Notes: a model not told the origin generated them from the sequence alone. 46,095 nucleotides of DNA from Stentor coeruleus (GCA_001970955.1 MPUH01000559.1:1-46095); one strand, 5' to 3'; shown: positions 12,702 through 23,126, counted from the first letter of the stretch. Numbers and translations are program-made.

Positions 12702-12848
12702 TTTAGGATTAAGGATGTAATTTATTCTATTTAAGAGTTTTAGGTATATTAAAATATGATATGGGATAATACTTTTATATTGCGATATATAATAACTTAT
12801 AATGATTAGTTTTTTTATCACAACTTTCTATAATAATGTTAATCTTAT

Positions 12849-15788
12849 CTAATGTTCTTTTGCTGTCTTATCCTCATCTTCATCATGTTTAGCATAATTA
12901 TCAATTTTCATAGATTTCGCCATTGATCTCAAATAATAATTAGCAAAAGCATCTGGAATCGTCTTATTACTTCTTAATATCTCATCAAAATGCTGAGGGA
13001 AAAACAAAACCACAACTTTATCAACACATTCAATAACTTTTTTTATCGGCCTGACAAAACTATAAGTATCATATTGTTTTGATATCCTTCCCCAAAGTAC
13101 AAGAAGTCCTCTTTTAAGGTCAATAGATGAATTGATCTGAAAATACTTAATAGTAGAGTTTTTCACTACTCTAAAAATATGGTCTTCCTTTACTCCATCT
13201 AAGCCAAATTTGGTTAAATTAAGAAGCAAAAGTTCTTCACTAGCTTCTTTATAACAATCTTCAATAAAAGCTTCATTTTTTAATATAGAACTAGGTATAT
13301 GTGCTGCATGAACTGAAGTTAAAGCTATTGCAGTTGAAGTATTTGTTGTATATTCTTGTAATAAATGCTGTACTCCAACTATATTTCCTATTATAAGCTC
13401 TTGGTCAATCCAATTACTATACTCTTTTACTCTTCCATTAAATATTAAATACGCACCATCAGAAGGTTTCCCTTCTTCAAACAAAGTCTCATCAGGCTGA
13501 AGTTGTATTTCTTCAATCATAGCCATCAAGCTTTCAATATCACTTTCTTTTGCGCTTCTGAATCGATTTTTCAATATTTCTTTTATACTTGGCACTGAAG
13601 GTGCTTTTTGTAAAGCTAGTTTTCTCATGTTTTTATCTATAGCTTCAATCAGATGCTCATATTCTAATTCTTTTATAACACCTTGATGGAAGATTTTATT
13701 TATAAGTTTCCTTTGAGCTATAAGTAAAGTATGAGATGCCATTTTTGATTGAACTTCAGCGATAACTTCTGGGTAACTATCTGTAATATGGTCTCTAACA
13801 AAGTCTTTACATTTTTCAATTTGCAAATGTGCTTCTTTCATAACTTCATGGAATATAACTTCATCAACATCTATTTCCATTTGGTCCATAAGTTCTTCAG
13901 TTTCTTCATGTGCTTTTATGAATGTACTAGCCGCATCATAAGTTGTAATGATCTTTGAATATAAATGCTTTTTGAAAAACCTCCCTAGTAACGGGATTTT
14001 AGATAGTTTGTTATAAAATCGCATTTCCCTTTGATTATATAAATCCTTTTCTAATGTATCCCAATCAGACATTGTCTGACTTTCATTATCCAAAGCTCTA
14101 TTACAAGAGTCAATCAATATAAGCGACGTATACCCAAGACATTGTCCACTTTCAAATTCATGCCAATAAATCCCTTTAAGTGTAGTATAAAACCTCCTCC
14201 TTGTTTCAACAGTCAAAACACTAGTCGTCAAGTTAAATTTTTTCGAATATCTTTTCAATAAATCATTTGGTTCATCATGAGGATGTTTTTTCAATAATTT
14301 CGCCCCAACTTTTGTATTCTTCATTATCTGAATAAGTAATCTTTTAGGCCCAGCTAGTTTTAAAACTTCATCCCATTTTACAAGATTAAAATCTTTATCA
14401 GCTCTAAGATGATCAATTTTTTTCTGGGTATGTTGAAGAATAGCTGTTGTTACACCGACTAACATGTTTTCTTGAACATCAGTTAAAGTTTCCATGCCAA
14501 ATTTTTTAACTGCGAATTTTATTAGAAAGTTGTCTATAACAATTGTTAGAGCTGATATGACAAGAGTAAAAAATATGACGATGTCTTTGAACTTTTGAGC
14601 CTCTAGGATATTTTCATTATGGTAGAGAATTAGAGATAAGGCTATTGATATCACACCTTTAAGACCAGCGATAGTCATGACAATTGCTTCTTTGGCTGTA
14701 ATTCCATAACCAAAATGCTTAAGTATAGGGTAATGGACGAAAATAGAAAAACCTCTAATGAAATGCAGGAGGACAAACAATGCAAAGACCATTGAAATAT
14801 CTTTAGTGTCTAAATCCTGATCAGTCTTAGTAAAAATAGACCCTAAAAGCATGCCTCCCATTATAAACACAATACTTTCCATATTTGTAGCGACAATATT
14901 CCAAAAACCATGAAGACCTTTTTCTACTGTTGGACTGATTAAAGTTTTCCCATAAGCTGACATATATAATCCATATGTGACTACAGCAAGTGCTCCTGAT
15001 ACATGTAATGATGTCCCATCAGCAACAAAAAACAATAAATAAGCTGTGACTAAAGTCAAATTTGTTTCTTGCATAGCATCATTAACAATCCTTTCAATTA
15101 TATACCCCATAGTTAAAGAAAACAATATCCCCATACCAAAACCTCCAAAAGCTAATCTTAAAAACAATATAATCCCTTCTTCATACCCTGCATGAGACTC
15201 TAAACTAGTTGAAAATACTGTAAAAAGCACAATAACCGTAGCTTCATTAAGTAAAGTTTCCCCTTCAATCAAAGTTTCAAATCGCTTATCTGCAGCGATT
15301 TCTTTAAGCTGAGCTACAACCGCAACATGATCTGTTGCATTAAGAATAACCCCAATAATCATAGCTTGTTCCCATGTAAAATCATAGTCTAATATATATT
15401 TTATAACCACTGCTGTTAAAAATGCTGATAGCATAACAACTGTTGTAGCCATTGGGATAATCTGCCCAAGTTCACGTTTAAATGTATACCAATCTGTAGA
15501 TAAAGCTGCTTCAAAAATCAAAGCGGGCATTATAGCTAAAAGAATTAGATGAGGGTCGAGATTGTCTAATAGTTTTACAGTTGGCCCAAGATCTCCAATA
15601 TATTGCCCAACATCACGAAGGATAATACCCATGACAAGTAAAAGAGGGGAAGGTGGAAGTTTGACAATTTTCTTGAGTTCATAGCAGGCTATAGTAAGAA
15701 GTAGAGCTATAAATACAAATAACACAACCTCTGCTGCAATACCAATCCCTTCTGAGCTCCCAGATAACGATCGTGCTGAAGATGACAT
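12849..15788 (-). CDS. SOS1-like Na+/H+ exchanger (CPA1) with cyclic-nucleotide-binding-like domain
   Basis: A 979-aa plasma-membrane type cation/proton antiporter. Residues ~20-440 form 11-13 membrane helices of the CPA1 exchanger fold. The region with residues 151-190 (ATDHVAVVAQLKE, then EGETLLNEATVIVLF) matches the ion-binding helices. The long cytoplasmic tail carries the SOS1-type segment at ~525-560 (KGIYWHEFESGQCLGYTSL) and a CNBD-like fold at ~750-850 (LFEEGKPSDGAYLIFNGRV). Length and order resemble plant SOS1 and protist CNBD-NHEs. There is no S4-like segment, so it is not a full SLC9C architecture. Two canonical residues differ: the usual ATDP is ATDH and the usual catalytic ND is NE (181-182). 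It diverges from the gene at 15889 across 100 bp. The family call is firm; whether it binds cAMP or cGMP is not. Confidence 0.92.
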   Translation of the reverse strand: MSSSARSLSGSSEGIGIAAEVVLFVFIALLLTIACYELKKIVKLPPSPLLLVMGIILRDVGQYIGDLGPTVKLLDNLDPHLILLAIMPALIFEAALSTDWYTFKRELGQIIPMATTVVMLSAFLTAVVIKYILDYDFTWEQAMIIGVILNATDHVAVVAQLKEIAADKRFETLIEGETLLNEATVIVLFTVFSTSLESHAGYEEGIILFLRLAFGGFGMGILFSLTMGYIIERIVNDAMQETNLTLVTAYLLFFVADGTSLHVSGALAVVTYGLYMSAYGKTLISPTVEKGLHGFWNIVATNMESIVFIMGGMLLGSIFTKTDQDLDTKDISMVFALFVLLHFIRGFSIFVHYPILKHFGYGITAKEAIVMTIAGLKGVISIALSLILYHNENILEAQKFKDIVIFFTLVISALTIVIDNFLIKFAVKKFGMETLTDVQENMLVGVTTAILQHTQKKIDHLRADKDFNLVKWDEVLKLAGPKRLLIQIMKNTKVGAKLLKKHPHDEPNDLLKRYSKKFNLTTSVLTVETRRRFYTTLKGIYWHEFESGQCLGYTSLILIDSCNRALDNESQTMSDWDTLEKDLYNQREMRFYNKLSKIPLLGRFFKKHLYSKIITTYDAASTFIKAHEETEELMDQMEIDVDEVIFHEVMKEAHLQIEKCKDFVRDHITDSYPEVIAEVQSKMASHTLLIAQRKLINKIFHQGVIKELEYEHLIEAIDKNMRKLALQKAPSVPSIKEILKNRFRSAKESDIESLMAMIEEIQLQPDETLFEEGKPSDGAYLIFNGRVKEYSNWIDQELIIGNIVGVQHLLQEYTTNTSTAIALTSVHAAHIPSSILKNEAFIEDCYKEASEELLLLNLTKFGLDGVKEDHIFRVVKNSTIKYFQINSSIDLKRGLLVLWGRISKQYDTYSFVRPIKKVIECVDKVVVLFFPQHFDEILRSNKTIPDAFANYYLRSMAKSMKIDNYAKHDEDEDKTAKEH

Positions 15789-15888
15789 TTTTATTATCTC
15801 CTCATATAAAACCTAATCATCAGATCTAAAAAACCCTAATAGTTGCCTTTACATATTATAAATAATCAATATATTAACTATAAAATAC
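15789..15888. promoter_or_regulatory. Compact divergent promoter region
   Basis: Only 100 bp separate the start codons of the exchanger (minus) and the C2orf81-like gene (plus). Both promoters must share this interval or extend into the genes. I see no clear TATA box beyond general AT-richness. Confidence 0.5.
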
Positions 15889-17466
15889 ATGGAAGAATGC
15901 GAAGAGATTTTTTATCCAGCAGAAATATGCTCATACCATATCATCGAAGACTTAATTTCGAAATGTGCAGACCTGTTATACGATCGATATATTGAATCAG
16001 GGTCATTACGTAAATCAGTAGTCTTAACATTATCAGTTATGTCATCAACGGTCGAAGCTTTTTATTTCCGAATAGAAAGTGGTGAACCTTTAATATGGGA
16101 AGAAGATCCTGAACCTCGTCCTAGTAGTATAGATACATGGGCTAGAAAAGCTGTTCCTATAAAAAAAGTTGTTGCTGTACCTAAAATTGATGAAACTATA
16201 AACCCTGTGAACCCTGATGCAAAATCTGTCAATAGCCATACATCAAGAAGGTCAGTATATGGTAGGTTAAATAAAACTCCAAGGAATAAAAATATTATGG
16301 GAACTGAAGCTATTGAAGAAGTTATTGTTGCTGTACCTATACCTGAAGTACTTGGGGAAAATGATGAACAAGAAGAAATTTTGAGGGTTAGGAAAGAAAG
16401 GGAGACTAAGAAGAAAAAGGAAAATAATGAGAAGATAAAGAAAATAAAGGAAGAAGAGGATATGAAGGAAAAAAGGATTGCTAAAGAGAGGGAGAATATG
16501 AAAGGGAAAAACCTTACTTATGATTTCAAAGGGAAAATAATTACTGTTAGTCCGGTTAAAGTAGAGAATATACCTGGGTTTATTCCTGTCAGGTATAGTT
16601 CTCAAGAACCAGTAGTTGAAGAGAAAAAAGTACCTGCTAAGAAAACGACTAGAGAAGATATGCAGGTGGTTAAAAGAGGAAAACCAACTCCACAACGTGA
16701 GCATGAATGGGTTAAAAATTTAACCAGTCTCCAACCTCCTATGATAGACTTAATACAACTAAGTCCAAATGTGGCGATTTTTGAAGGCCCAAGAACTAAA
16801 CGGTCAACAGAAAGTGTAGATATGCGATTAATGACAAGAAAACAATACAATGATACTTTCCATTCTAGTCACAATCAAAGTTTAGTATATAATCTGCCTA
16901 TTGATCGAAAGCTATCTATTGGCAGTAGTGTGGATTCTGAATATAAACATGAAGGAAAAAAAGATTTCCTTGAAAGTATTCCAGATTATGAGGATATAAA
17001 AGATGATATACAAGAGCTCAAAAGTGTTAGTATGTCTTTATCACCAGTAAAGCCTGGACATGGAAAAATAGTAAAGTATGGTAGTAGCTTTGAAACTAAT
17101 GATCAATCAGGACCGACAGAGAGGTTTAATGCAGAGATTATCAAGAATAAAAACTGGGGATTAAATCCTCCAATAAAAGAGCCAATTATAATTGAAAGGG
17201 TCCCAAAAAAGTCTTCAAATACTGACATGAAAGAACTTTTCGGGAATATCCTCAAAAAACCTAAAGACAACCCTTTTATCACCCCTGCTGAACTCTGGGA
17301 ATCAAATGGGCCTATGATTAAAAAACCTCGAGATCGACCTCATATTGAAAGAATCCAGAAAAAAAACCGTATGCCCCCTCCACCTTATGGTTATACTATG
17401 ATCAATGCTTTACCCGATCTTTCTGGCCTAGCAAACTCTTTTAATAGTAACAAGCATCTTAATTAA
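15889..17466 (+). CDS. C2orf81-like (DUF4639-type) protein
   Basis: A 525-aa hydrophilic protein. Residues ~1-95 look like the conserved N-terminal domain of vertebrate C2orf81: a helix (IIEDLISKCADLLYDRYI), a second helix, then W-EEDPEPRPSSIDTWARKAVPI, where the W...ED-EP...D-WA...VP pattern is the telling part. The middle (~165-215) is a charged, Lys/Glu-rich helix. The C-terminal half is disordered and Pro/Lys-rich and ends in a basic, proline-rich stretch (RMPPPPYGY). No membrane segments. The function of the family is poorly known; ciliary or testis-associated roles have been suggested for the vertebrate protein. The similarity was judged by memory of the family pattern, so it is a moderate call. 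The stop is 22 bp from the stop of CTU1 on the other strand. Confidence 0.6.
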   Translation: MEECEEIFYPAEICSYHIIEDLISKCADLLYDRYIESGSLRKSVVLTLSVMSSTVEAFYFRIESGEPLIWEEDPEPRPSSIDTWARKAVPIKKVVAVPKIDETINPVNPDAKSVNSHTSRRSVYGRLNKTPRNKNIMGTEAIEEVIVAVPIPEVLGENDEQEEILRVRKERETKKKKENNEKIKKIKEEEDMKEKRIAKERENMKGKNLTYDFKGKIITVSPVKVENIPGFIPVRYSSQEPVVEEKKVPAKKTTREDMQVVKRGKPTPQREHEWVKNLTSLQPPMIDLIQLSPNVAIFEGPRTKRSTESVDMRLMTRKQYNDTFHSSHNQSLVYNLPIDRKLSIGSSVDSEYKHEGKKDFLESIPDYEDIKDDIQELKSVSMSLSPVKPGHGKIVKYGSSFETNDQSGPTERFNAEIIKNKNWGLNPPIKEPIIIERVPKKSSNTDMKELFGNILKKPKDNPFITPAELWESNGPMIKKPRDRPHIERIQKKNRMPPPPYGYTMINALPDLSGLANSFNSNKHLN

Positions 17467-17488
17467 AAACCATATAAACTTCTTTATT

Positions 17489-18400
17489 TTACTCATTAAG
17501 CTTATCAAGTAATAGACAAGCCTTACAAAGTTTATTGCTACTTACACCTCCACACCTTTGGCAAGTTAGTTTATCTGGTGGGTTTGTATTAACATCTAGC
17601 ATTTCTCCTGAGTGAATAATATCTAAAACAGCTCTTGGGCATACTTTTTCTAGTTCTTTTAAAAACTCTCTAGCAAAACCTCTATACGCATTAGGTGAAT
17701 ATACGCATTCTGTTGAGAAATAATCAAGTTTTAAAAAATGGGCATATAAAACGATTTCTTTTTCATAAAGGTATTTTAAAGGCTTATATCTAGGCATGTT
17801 TCCTTCTTCACCTGTGATAATTTCTGTGCATTTTCCTAAACGGAAATGGTCACCACGAAGAAAATTCATTAGGACCGTTTCGGCTATATCATCAGCATTA
17901 TGGCCAGTGACAATTTTTTCAGCACCGATCATTTTTGCTCCTTTATCAAGAGCTTGTCTTCTAAAAACCCCGCAGTAGGTACAATTGTTTGTAAGCCCAA
18001 TTTTACCAACAATTTTGTCCATGGACCAGCCATAAAGTTCTTCGTATGAAACAATTGTTAGAGGTAAAGAGTATTTTATTTGATTTCGCTTTACAGCTTC
18101 TAAACTGTCGTCACGATAACCTTTTATTCCTTCATCTACTGCTAGAAGATGTAGGTTAAGTCCATAGTCGTATTTTTGATTTAGAAGATGGAGAAGGTGG
18201 ATTAGTACGGTTGAGTCTTTGCCTCCAGATGCACCGATTGCTATGGTTTCACCTCTGTGAAAAAGATTAGTGCTTTGGATTGTGTAGTGGACTTCTTCTT
18301 CAATACAGTTGTAAAAACAGGGCTTGCAAATTGCTTGGCCGGTCTTAGGTCTTTTAACAGCAGGTTTAGTTTGGTGACAGATCTCACAAGAACGCTGCAT
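17489..18400 (-). CDS. CTU1: Cytoplasmic tRNA 2-thiolation protein CTU1/NCS6
   Basis: A 303-aa PP-loop ATPase that, with CTU2/NCS2 and the URM1 sulfur relay, thiolates U34 of tRNA-Lys, -Glu and -Gln in the cytosol. Visible signatures are an N-terminal zinc-binding pair CEIC (5-8) and CKPC (25-28), the P-loop SGGKDS (58-63), the catalytic-type C140-x2-C143 motif ([15 protein letters not shown]), the [10 protein letters not shown] motif, and a C-terminal second zinc pair (CQRCGG...CKAC). The length is close to the normal ~300-350 aa and no domain is missing. The start codon is 64 bp from the divergent channel gene. One of the tRNAs this enzyme modifies is a glutamine tRNA, but the locus tRNA has C34 and is not a substrate. 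Confidence 0.96.
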   Translation of the reverse strand: MQRSCEICHQTKPAVKRPKTGQAICKPCFYNCIEEEVHYTIQSTNLFHRGETIAIGASGGKDSTVLIHLLHLLNQKYDYGLNLHLLAVDEGIKGYRDDSLEAVKRNQIKYSLPLTIVSYEELYGWSMDKIVGKIGLTNNCTYCGVFRRQALDKGAKMIGAEKIVTGHNADDIAETVLMNFLRGDHFRLGKCTEIITGEEGNMPRYKPLKYLYEKEIVLYAHFLKLDYFSTECVYSPNAYRGFAREFLKELEKVCPRAVLDIIHSGEMLDVNTNPPDKLTCQRCGGVSSNKLCKACLLLDKLNE

Positions 18401-18464
18401 ATTTTATATGTTACAACACAATAACCCATAAAAATATCATCTCATTATCAAAAACTCAAAGTAA
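18401..18464. promoter_or_regulatory. 64-bp divergent promoter region
   Basis: The interval between the CTU1 start (minus) and the channel start (plus). Both genes must be driven from here or from within each other. AT-rich, with no distinct motif that I can name. Confidence 0.5.
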
Positions 18465-20601
18465 ATGACTGAAAAAAATGCTGAACTCGATACAAAAAAC
18501 CCAGACTCTATAGATCCACAACGTATCAAATATCTCTGGTCAAAACTTCGTCAAGCCGTAAGAAGTTACATTGTTTTCAAACGTATGGGTTCTGATATCA
18601 AAATGTTTGGGGCAAATGAAACTGTTGATATCACAACAGAACTTGAGCCTCGATATATAATCCACTCAAACTCTAAAGAAAAGAAAATATGGAACACAGT
18701 CTTATTAGTTTTTATAGTCCTAAATGCAGTATTTTTACCTTATCATGCTTGTTTTAATCTAGATTCAGGGTATTGGAAATTCATCAAACTTATTGAAGAC
18801 CTAGTTTTTGCTTGTGATTTCGCCCTGAACTTTTTTTGTTCATATTGGCATCATGAGCACACTTTGGTTACTAGAAAAAAACTTATCGCTATTAAATATT
18901 TGAAAACCTGGTTATTTTTTGATCTTATCGCTTTTATACCTTTTCAGTTTTTAGATGATTATGTTTTACTTTCCTTATTGTCACTTGTGAAATTTTTCAA
19001 ACTTTTAAGCTCGTCTATGCATATGCCTGACTTTTTTAGCTTGAGTTCAAATCATTCGGTTGAGAGACTTTTTAAAATTTTATCCGCGCTTGTTGTGTCA
19101 GTACAAGTTTTAGGGTGTATTTGGTATATGATTGCTAAGGTTAATGGCTTTTCTGAAAACAGTTGGATTGTTGCTCAGAATATTCAGGATAAATCGAATT
19201 ATTATATTTACTTATCGTGTATATATTGGGTTTTTGTCACGATTACAACTATTGGGTATGGGGATATTACTCCGAAAAATAATACGGAAAAGGTCTATGC
19301 TATGAGTGTTATGGCTCTTGGGGTTGCTTTTTATTCTTTAACAATCGGTAACTTAACCACCCTAATCGCAACTATGGACCAGAAAACCAAAATAATGAAC
19401 ACAAAACTTGAAACTCTTCAAGACTTAGCCAAAGAAATAAAAATGCCAACATCGCTCAAAGAAAGAATCAGAAAAACAGTAATTCACAATTGCAATGAAA
19501 ATCTTAGTCTCTACAATGAAACTCATATAATATCTGAACTTCCATCAGGAATAAGATCAGAAGTTTCACTATATCTTCATAAAACAATTATAGAAAAAAT
19601 AAGGTTTTTTCATAATAAAGACCCATCATTTTTAGCTTTAACTGTGCCAAAACTTAAACATATGAGTTGTGCTGAGCATGAATATTTGTATCATATTGAT
19701 GATGATGCTTATGAAAGTAAATTTTTATATAGTGTTTTTTATTAAATCAGGGAGGATTATGCTTAAAGCTTCAAATGGGGTAACTTTTAGAGCTTATCCT
19801 ATTGGATTGTATTTTGGGGAAATTGAATTACTTAATAGTACACCAAGGAATAGTTCTGCTCAAGTATCAACAAAACCTGCTGAGCTACTTACATTGTCTA
19901 AGAAAAGTTTGGAAATTATATTTAAAGAATTTCCTGAAATAGGTTTTGAGCTTAATGATGTGGCACAAATAAGAAAGCAAGTCAACGAAGAGTCAATGAG
20001 CCACGTTCTCAAACTCCAACTAACAAGTAACGAGGCTGAAGATTCTCTAAAATCCGAATCCCTTTCCGAGCCTGAAGAAGAAGAAGACGTTTCAATAAAG
20101 AACGTAACCTGGCTTTCCCGTAGAGACACAGGGGTAATGGTATCAAACATGGCGATTTCCCAACACAAAGTAAAAAACATAAGCCGATGGTCAAAAGCTG
20201 TACAAGAATCTGGTCGTTCAAAAACCCTCTGTTCTAAACAAAATGCCTTACTTTTACTTGAAAGAAAAAAAAACATGAAAAGACAAGCAAGTGTCCGTTC
20301 AAGAAAAGAACCAAAATTCAAGTTAGCAAAAAGCTTAAAAGCTATGGTTAACAATGAAAAGCCTCGTTTAAAAATCCCTATAGATGAAATTGATATTCAA
20401 GAAGATACTTATACTAGGATTCTACCTATACCTTTAATTGATATGCAAGTTTATGGTTTATTAGATGAAGTTGCTAGTATTGATAATCTTATGCTTGACC
20501 ATTCTTCTAAATCCTTAGACACAATGAGTAAAATCAGTACAATCCAACAAGATATCATTGAAGATATGGAATACTTAGAAAATTTTATAAACTCTTTATG
20601 A
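18465..20601 (+). CDS. Six-helix K+ channel with C-terminal cyclic-nucleotide-binding domain (one 16-nt intron)
   Basis: Exon 1 is 18465-19716, the intron 19717-19732, and exon 2 19733-20601; the product is 706 aa. Helices S1 (~78-92), S2 (~108-126), S3 (~147-162), S5 (~202-224) and S6 (~276-303) surround the pore loop with selectivity filter TTIGYGD (262-267 region), so it should be K+ selective. A C-linker leads to a CNBD that the splice restores: the junction yields DDDAYEMFFIKSGRI, the canonical CNBD strand pattern, followed by GLYFGEIELL. The architecture is EAG/CNG-like. S4 is odd, keeping only two lysines (~176, 179) instead of a ladder of arginines, so voltage sensing may be weak. The C-terminal ~200 residues are disordered and basic. 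Located in a plasma or ciliary membrane. It converges with the cyclase gene, with 65 bp between stops. Confidence 0.93.
19717..19732 (+). other. 16-nt mini-intron in the channel gene
   Basis: gtaaatttttatatag. Without splicing, the frame ends at TAA (19743-19745) in the middle of the CNBD. Removing 16 nt restores the CNBD consensus across the joint. Confidence 0.9.
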
Positions 20602-20666
20602 TTATTTATATACTTTTTTTTTCCGATTTCATATATAAACTATTTAAAAAAACATAAATACTACAT

Positions 20667-23126
20667 TTAACCGATAAACCTACAGTTTCTCCAATAATTA
20701 GGACATTGAAAAGCAAATTCGCCTATAAAATTGATCAAAGATATACTTGGCCCATCTTTAGGCCGAATTTCTAAGGATTTTTCGATATAAGACTTTGCTT
20801 GCATCCATTCGCCGGTAATATAAAATTTAACCCCGTTTCTGAAATTATTATAAAAATCGTATGTAAAACCATCTCTCATTAGCGAAAATTCATCGGATTT
20901 ATTGAAAATTTGCTTTGTTGAAATTTCCCCTTTTTCTAGTTTTTTTTTTAGAGTTTTGTGTTTTTTTCGATAGACTTCTTTTTTTCTTGAGGTTAGTTTT
21001 CCTGGTATAAAATGATTGAAATCACAGTCGCAGGTGTAAAGACTGAAAGGTTTTGATATACTTTTTAATGATATGACGTCGATTTTTCTACAGTAGTTTT
21101 GGATATCGTTGGATAATATGTCGTAAAAAGCTCCACTTATAAGAATTGGGACTCCATACATTTTTGTAGAAGCCTCAAGAGCAGATGCTAGGTTTACATG
21201 TGGAGATAAATATGATGCATCAACTTTAAACTGACTGCCTATGGCTCCTTCTATAGCCCAGCCCATATGCATACCAAAACCCATTTTCACTTCATAATTC
21301 GGCATCCTTTGTAAGAGTTTCTGAAAAGTCCTATACTTCAATATATTAGGATCCTTATGCACTTTCGCTAATATTTTCATAAAACTAAACAAAGCCAAAT
21401 CCGGCACATAAAATGCCCTTTTCGAACTAGGATTTCTTATAACAATCTCATCCTCAATATAAACTTCCTCTTCTGAAAACTTCCAGACAATCAAAAAAGC
21501 ATCCCCAATATTTTTATTTGCCGCACCAAAATACTTACTAGTTAATCCATGTATAATCTGAGCTATTTCATTAACAAATTTCATAACCCCTTCCTGAAGT
21601 TCTTCAGTTGTATCTGTAAAATTCCTTATATCACAAAACCCGAAAATCCCAACAATTTTATTCCCAGACATAATCGAGTCTATATCTTGATTTTTTTCAA
21701 CATTTGAGCCTATAATAGCTGATCCTGCTTCTCCAAATCCAAGTGCTAATAAAATTCCTATTTTTATTATTGTGTTTTCTATAATCATAGTCTCATAATC
21801 TGAAGATTTTATAAGTTTTTTACTACAGGAAACACATGTTTTTTTTTTATTTGCTAATTGTGTTATATTATGTGTAGTTTTTATTTCCATAGCAGAAAGT
21901 GGGTTTTTCGCTATTCTTCGTACTTTAGCCAGCATGATTTCTATAGGTTTAATAACTAAATTTTCTGCATCTTTAGTAAAAAACAACGCCCCTAAAGTTA
22001 AAACAACACATATAAACAGGGTTTTGAATATATTTAAAAGCGATATAAGTTTTGAGTCATACCTTAAATCAAAAATCGATATGATATTTTTATAAGAGTA
22101 ATAGAAAATTTCATTATACCTTAAATCATTATAGTTAATATCCCCATTCCAATCATAATCCCCTGTAACATTTGTCCATGATAAATATACTAAAGGTCTT
22201 AGATCATTTTTATGATAATTTATGTATTGATTTTTGACTATTTCAAATCCATCATTGTTTAAGAATTTTTGAAGTTCATTAACCCCATATTCCCAACTGG
22301 TTTGTGAACTAGCATAGAAGTCATATTCAAACATTGGTAATAAGAATAACATAATTAGTACTATGAGAATAACCCTTTTCATTGTAACTTCTGAAAGTTT
22401 TTTGCCTACTCTAGATTCCTGGCCTAAATTCTGAAGTTCTTCTTTGAGTTGTTCTTGTTCTTCTTCATCTCCTGTGTTTTTTATTGCAATTTGAGCGTTT
22501 TTATATAGTTTAACTAAACGGATCAGTCTTATAAGTCTTATAATTCGAAGGATTCTTGATGTTCTTGTTCCTGCCCTTGATGCTTTTCCAGCGTTTTGTA
22601 GCTGTTTGTTATTAGAAGAAGTGTTGGAAACTCCTATGAAATTGTCCCAAATCCATCCGATATCGGTTATTAAAGATAAAGTTGCCACTAAATCAAGCCA
22701 AAAATAAAAACTCCACTTGTAATTTGGTTTATATAATGAGGAAAGCACTAGTTCTCCTGTAAATAGTAATAAGCATATTACGACTAATGTTGAAAAAATA
22801 TCATCAGAGGATTTTGCAAATGCTAAGGTTTTTATATCGTCTGCGAATAATGCGTAGATTGTTACTAATGACATTGTGATTGTCACTTTTTTAGATTCCA
22901 GAAAGGTGAAGAATTTTTCGTTGCGGGAGGCATTGGGGATTTTATTACTGTCATTTAGCAGGCCTTCGTTCTCTTTGTCGGTTTGTATTAAAGTTACATG
23001 ATTAACAGTTCCTGATACTGAAACCCCGTCATCGTTTCTAATAACTTCTGGAAATATTTTTAGCCTAGTCCTTTGAGTTGAGTTCATTTTATAACCTCTA
23101 AGTACATATTTCTTACTCATAGCCAA
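20667..23126 (-). CDS. Voltage-sensor-coupled class III adenylate/guanylate cyclase
   Basis: An 819-aa membrane protein. Four N-terminal helices form an ion-channel-type voltage sensor: S1 ~81-105, S2 ~111-131, S3 ~137-160, and S4 ~191-209 with seven basic residues spaced every third position (R191, R194, R197, R200, R203, K206, K209). A fifth helix (~250-268) is followed by a ~90-residue extracytosolic domain and a sixth helix (~362-383). I see no K+ pore filter, unlike the known Paramecium-type channel-cyclases. A HAMP-like linker (~390-460) leads to the cyclase domain (~490-690). Metal-binding D499 and D542 are present. K538, before IGD, favours ATP as substrate. N645 is present, but the transition-state Arg four residues later is Ala649. 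The tail has one TPR-like repeat. The product would be cAMP if active. Start: Met1 or Met3 are both possible. Confidence 0.9.
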   Translation of the reverse strand: MAMSKKYVLRGYKMNSTQRTRLKIFPEVIRNDDGVSVSGTVNHVTLIQTDKENEGLLNDSNKIPNASRNEKFFTFLESKKVTITMSLVTIYALFADDIKTLAFAKSSDDIFSTLVVICLLLFTGELVLSSLYKPNYKWSFYFWLDLVATLSLITDIGWIWDNFIGVSNTSSNNKQLQNAGKASRAGTRTSRILRIIRLIRLIRLVKLYKNAQIAIKNTGDEEEQEQLKEELQNLGQESRVGKKLSEVTMKRVILIVLIMLFLLPMFEYDFYASSQTSWEYGVNELQKFLNNDGFEIVKNQYINYHKNDLRPLVYLSWTNVTGDYDWNGDINYNDLRYNEIFYYSYKNIISIFDLRYDSKLISLLNIFKTLFICVVLTLGALFFTKDAENLVIKPIEIMLAKVRRIAKNPLSAMEIKTTHNITQLANKKKTCVSCSKKLIKSSDYETMIIENTIIKIGILLALGFGEAGSAIIGSNVEKNQDIDSIMSGNKIVGIFGFCDIRNFTDTTEELQEGVMKFVNEIAQIIHGLTSKYFGAANKNIGDAFLIVWKFSEEEVYIEDEIVIRNPSSKRAFYVPDLALFSFMKILAKVHKDPNILKYRTFQKLLQRMPNYEVKMGFGMHMGWAIEGAIGSQFKVDASYLSPHVNLASALEASTKMYGVPILISGAFYDILSNDIQNYCRKIDVISLKSISKPFSLYTCDCDFNHFIPGKLTSRKKEVYRKKHKTLKKKLEKGEISTKQIFNKSDEFSLMRDGFTYDFYNNFRNGVKFYITGEWMQAKSYIEKSLEIRPKDGPSISLINFIGEFAFQCPNYWRNCRFIG

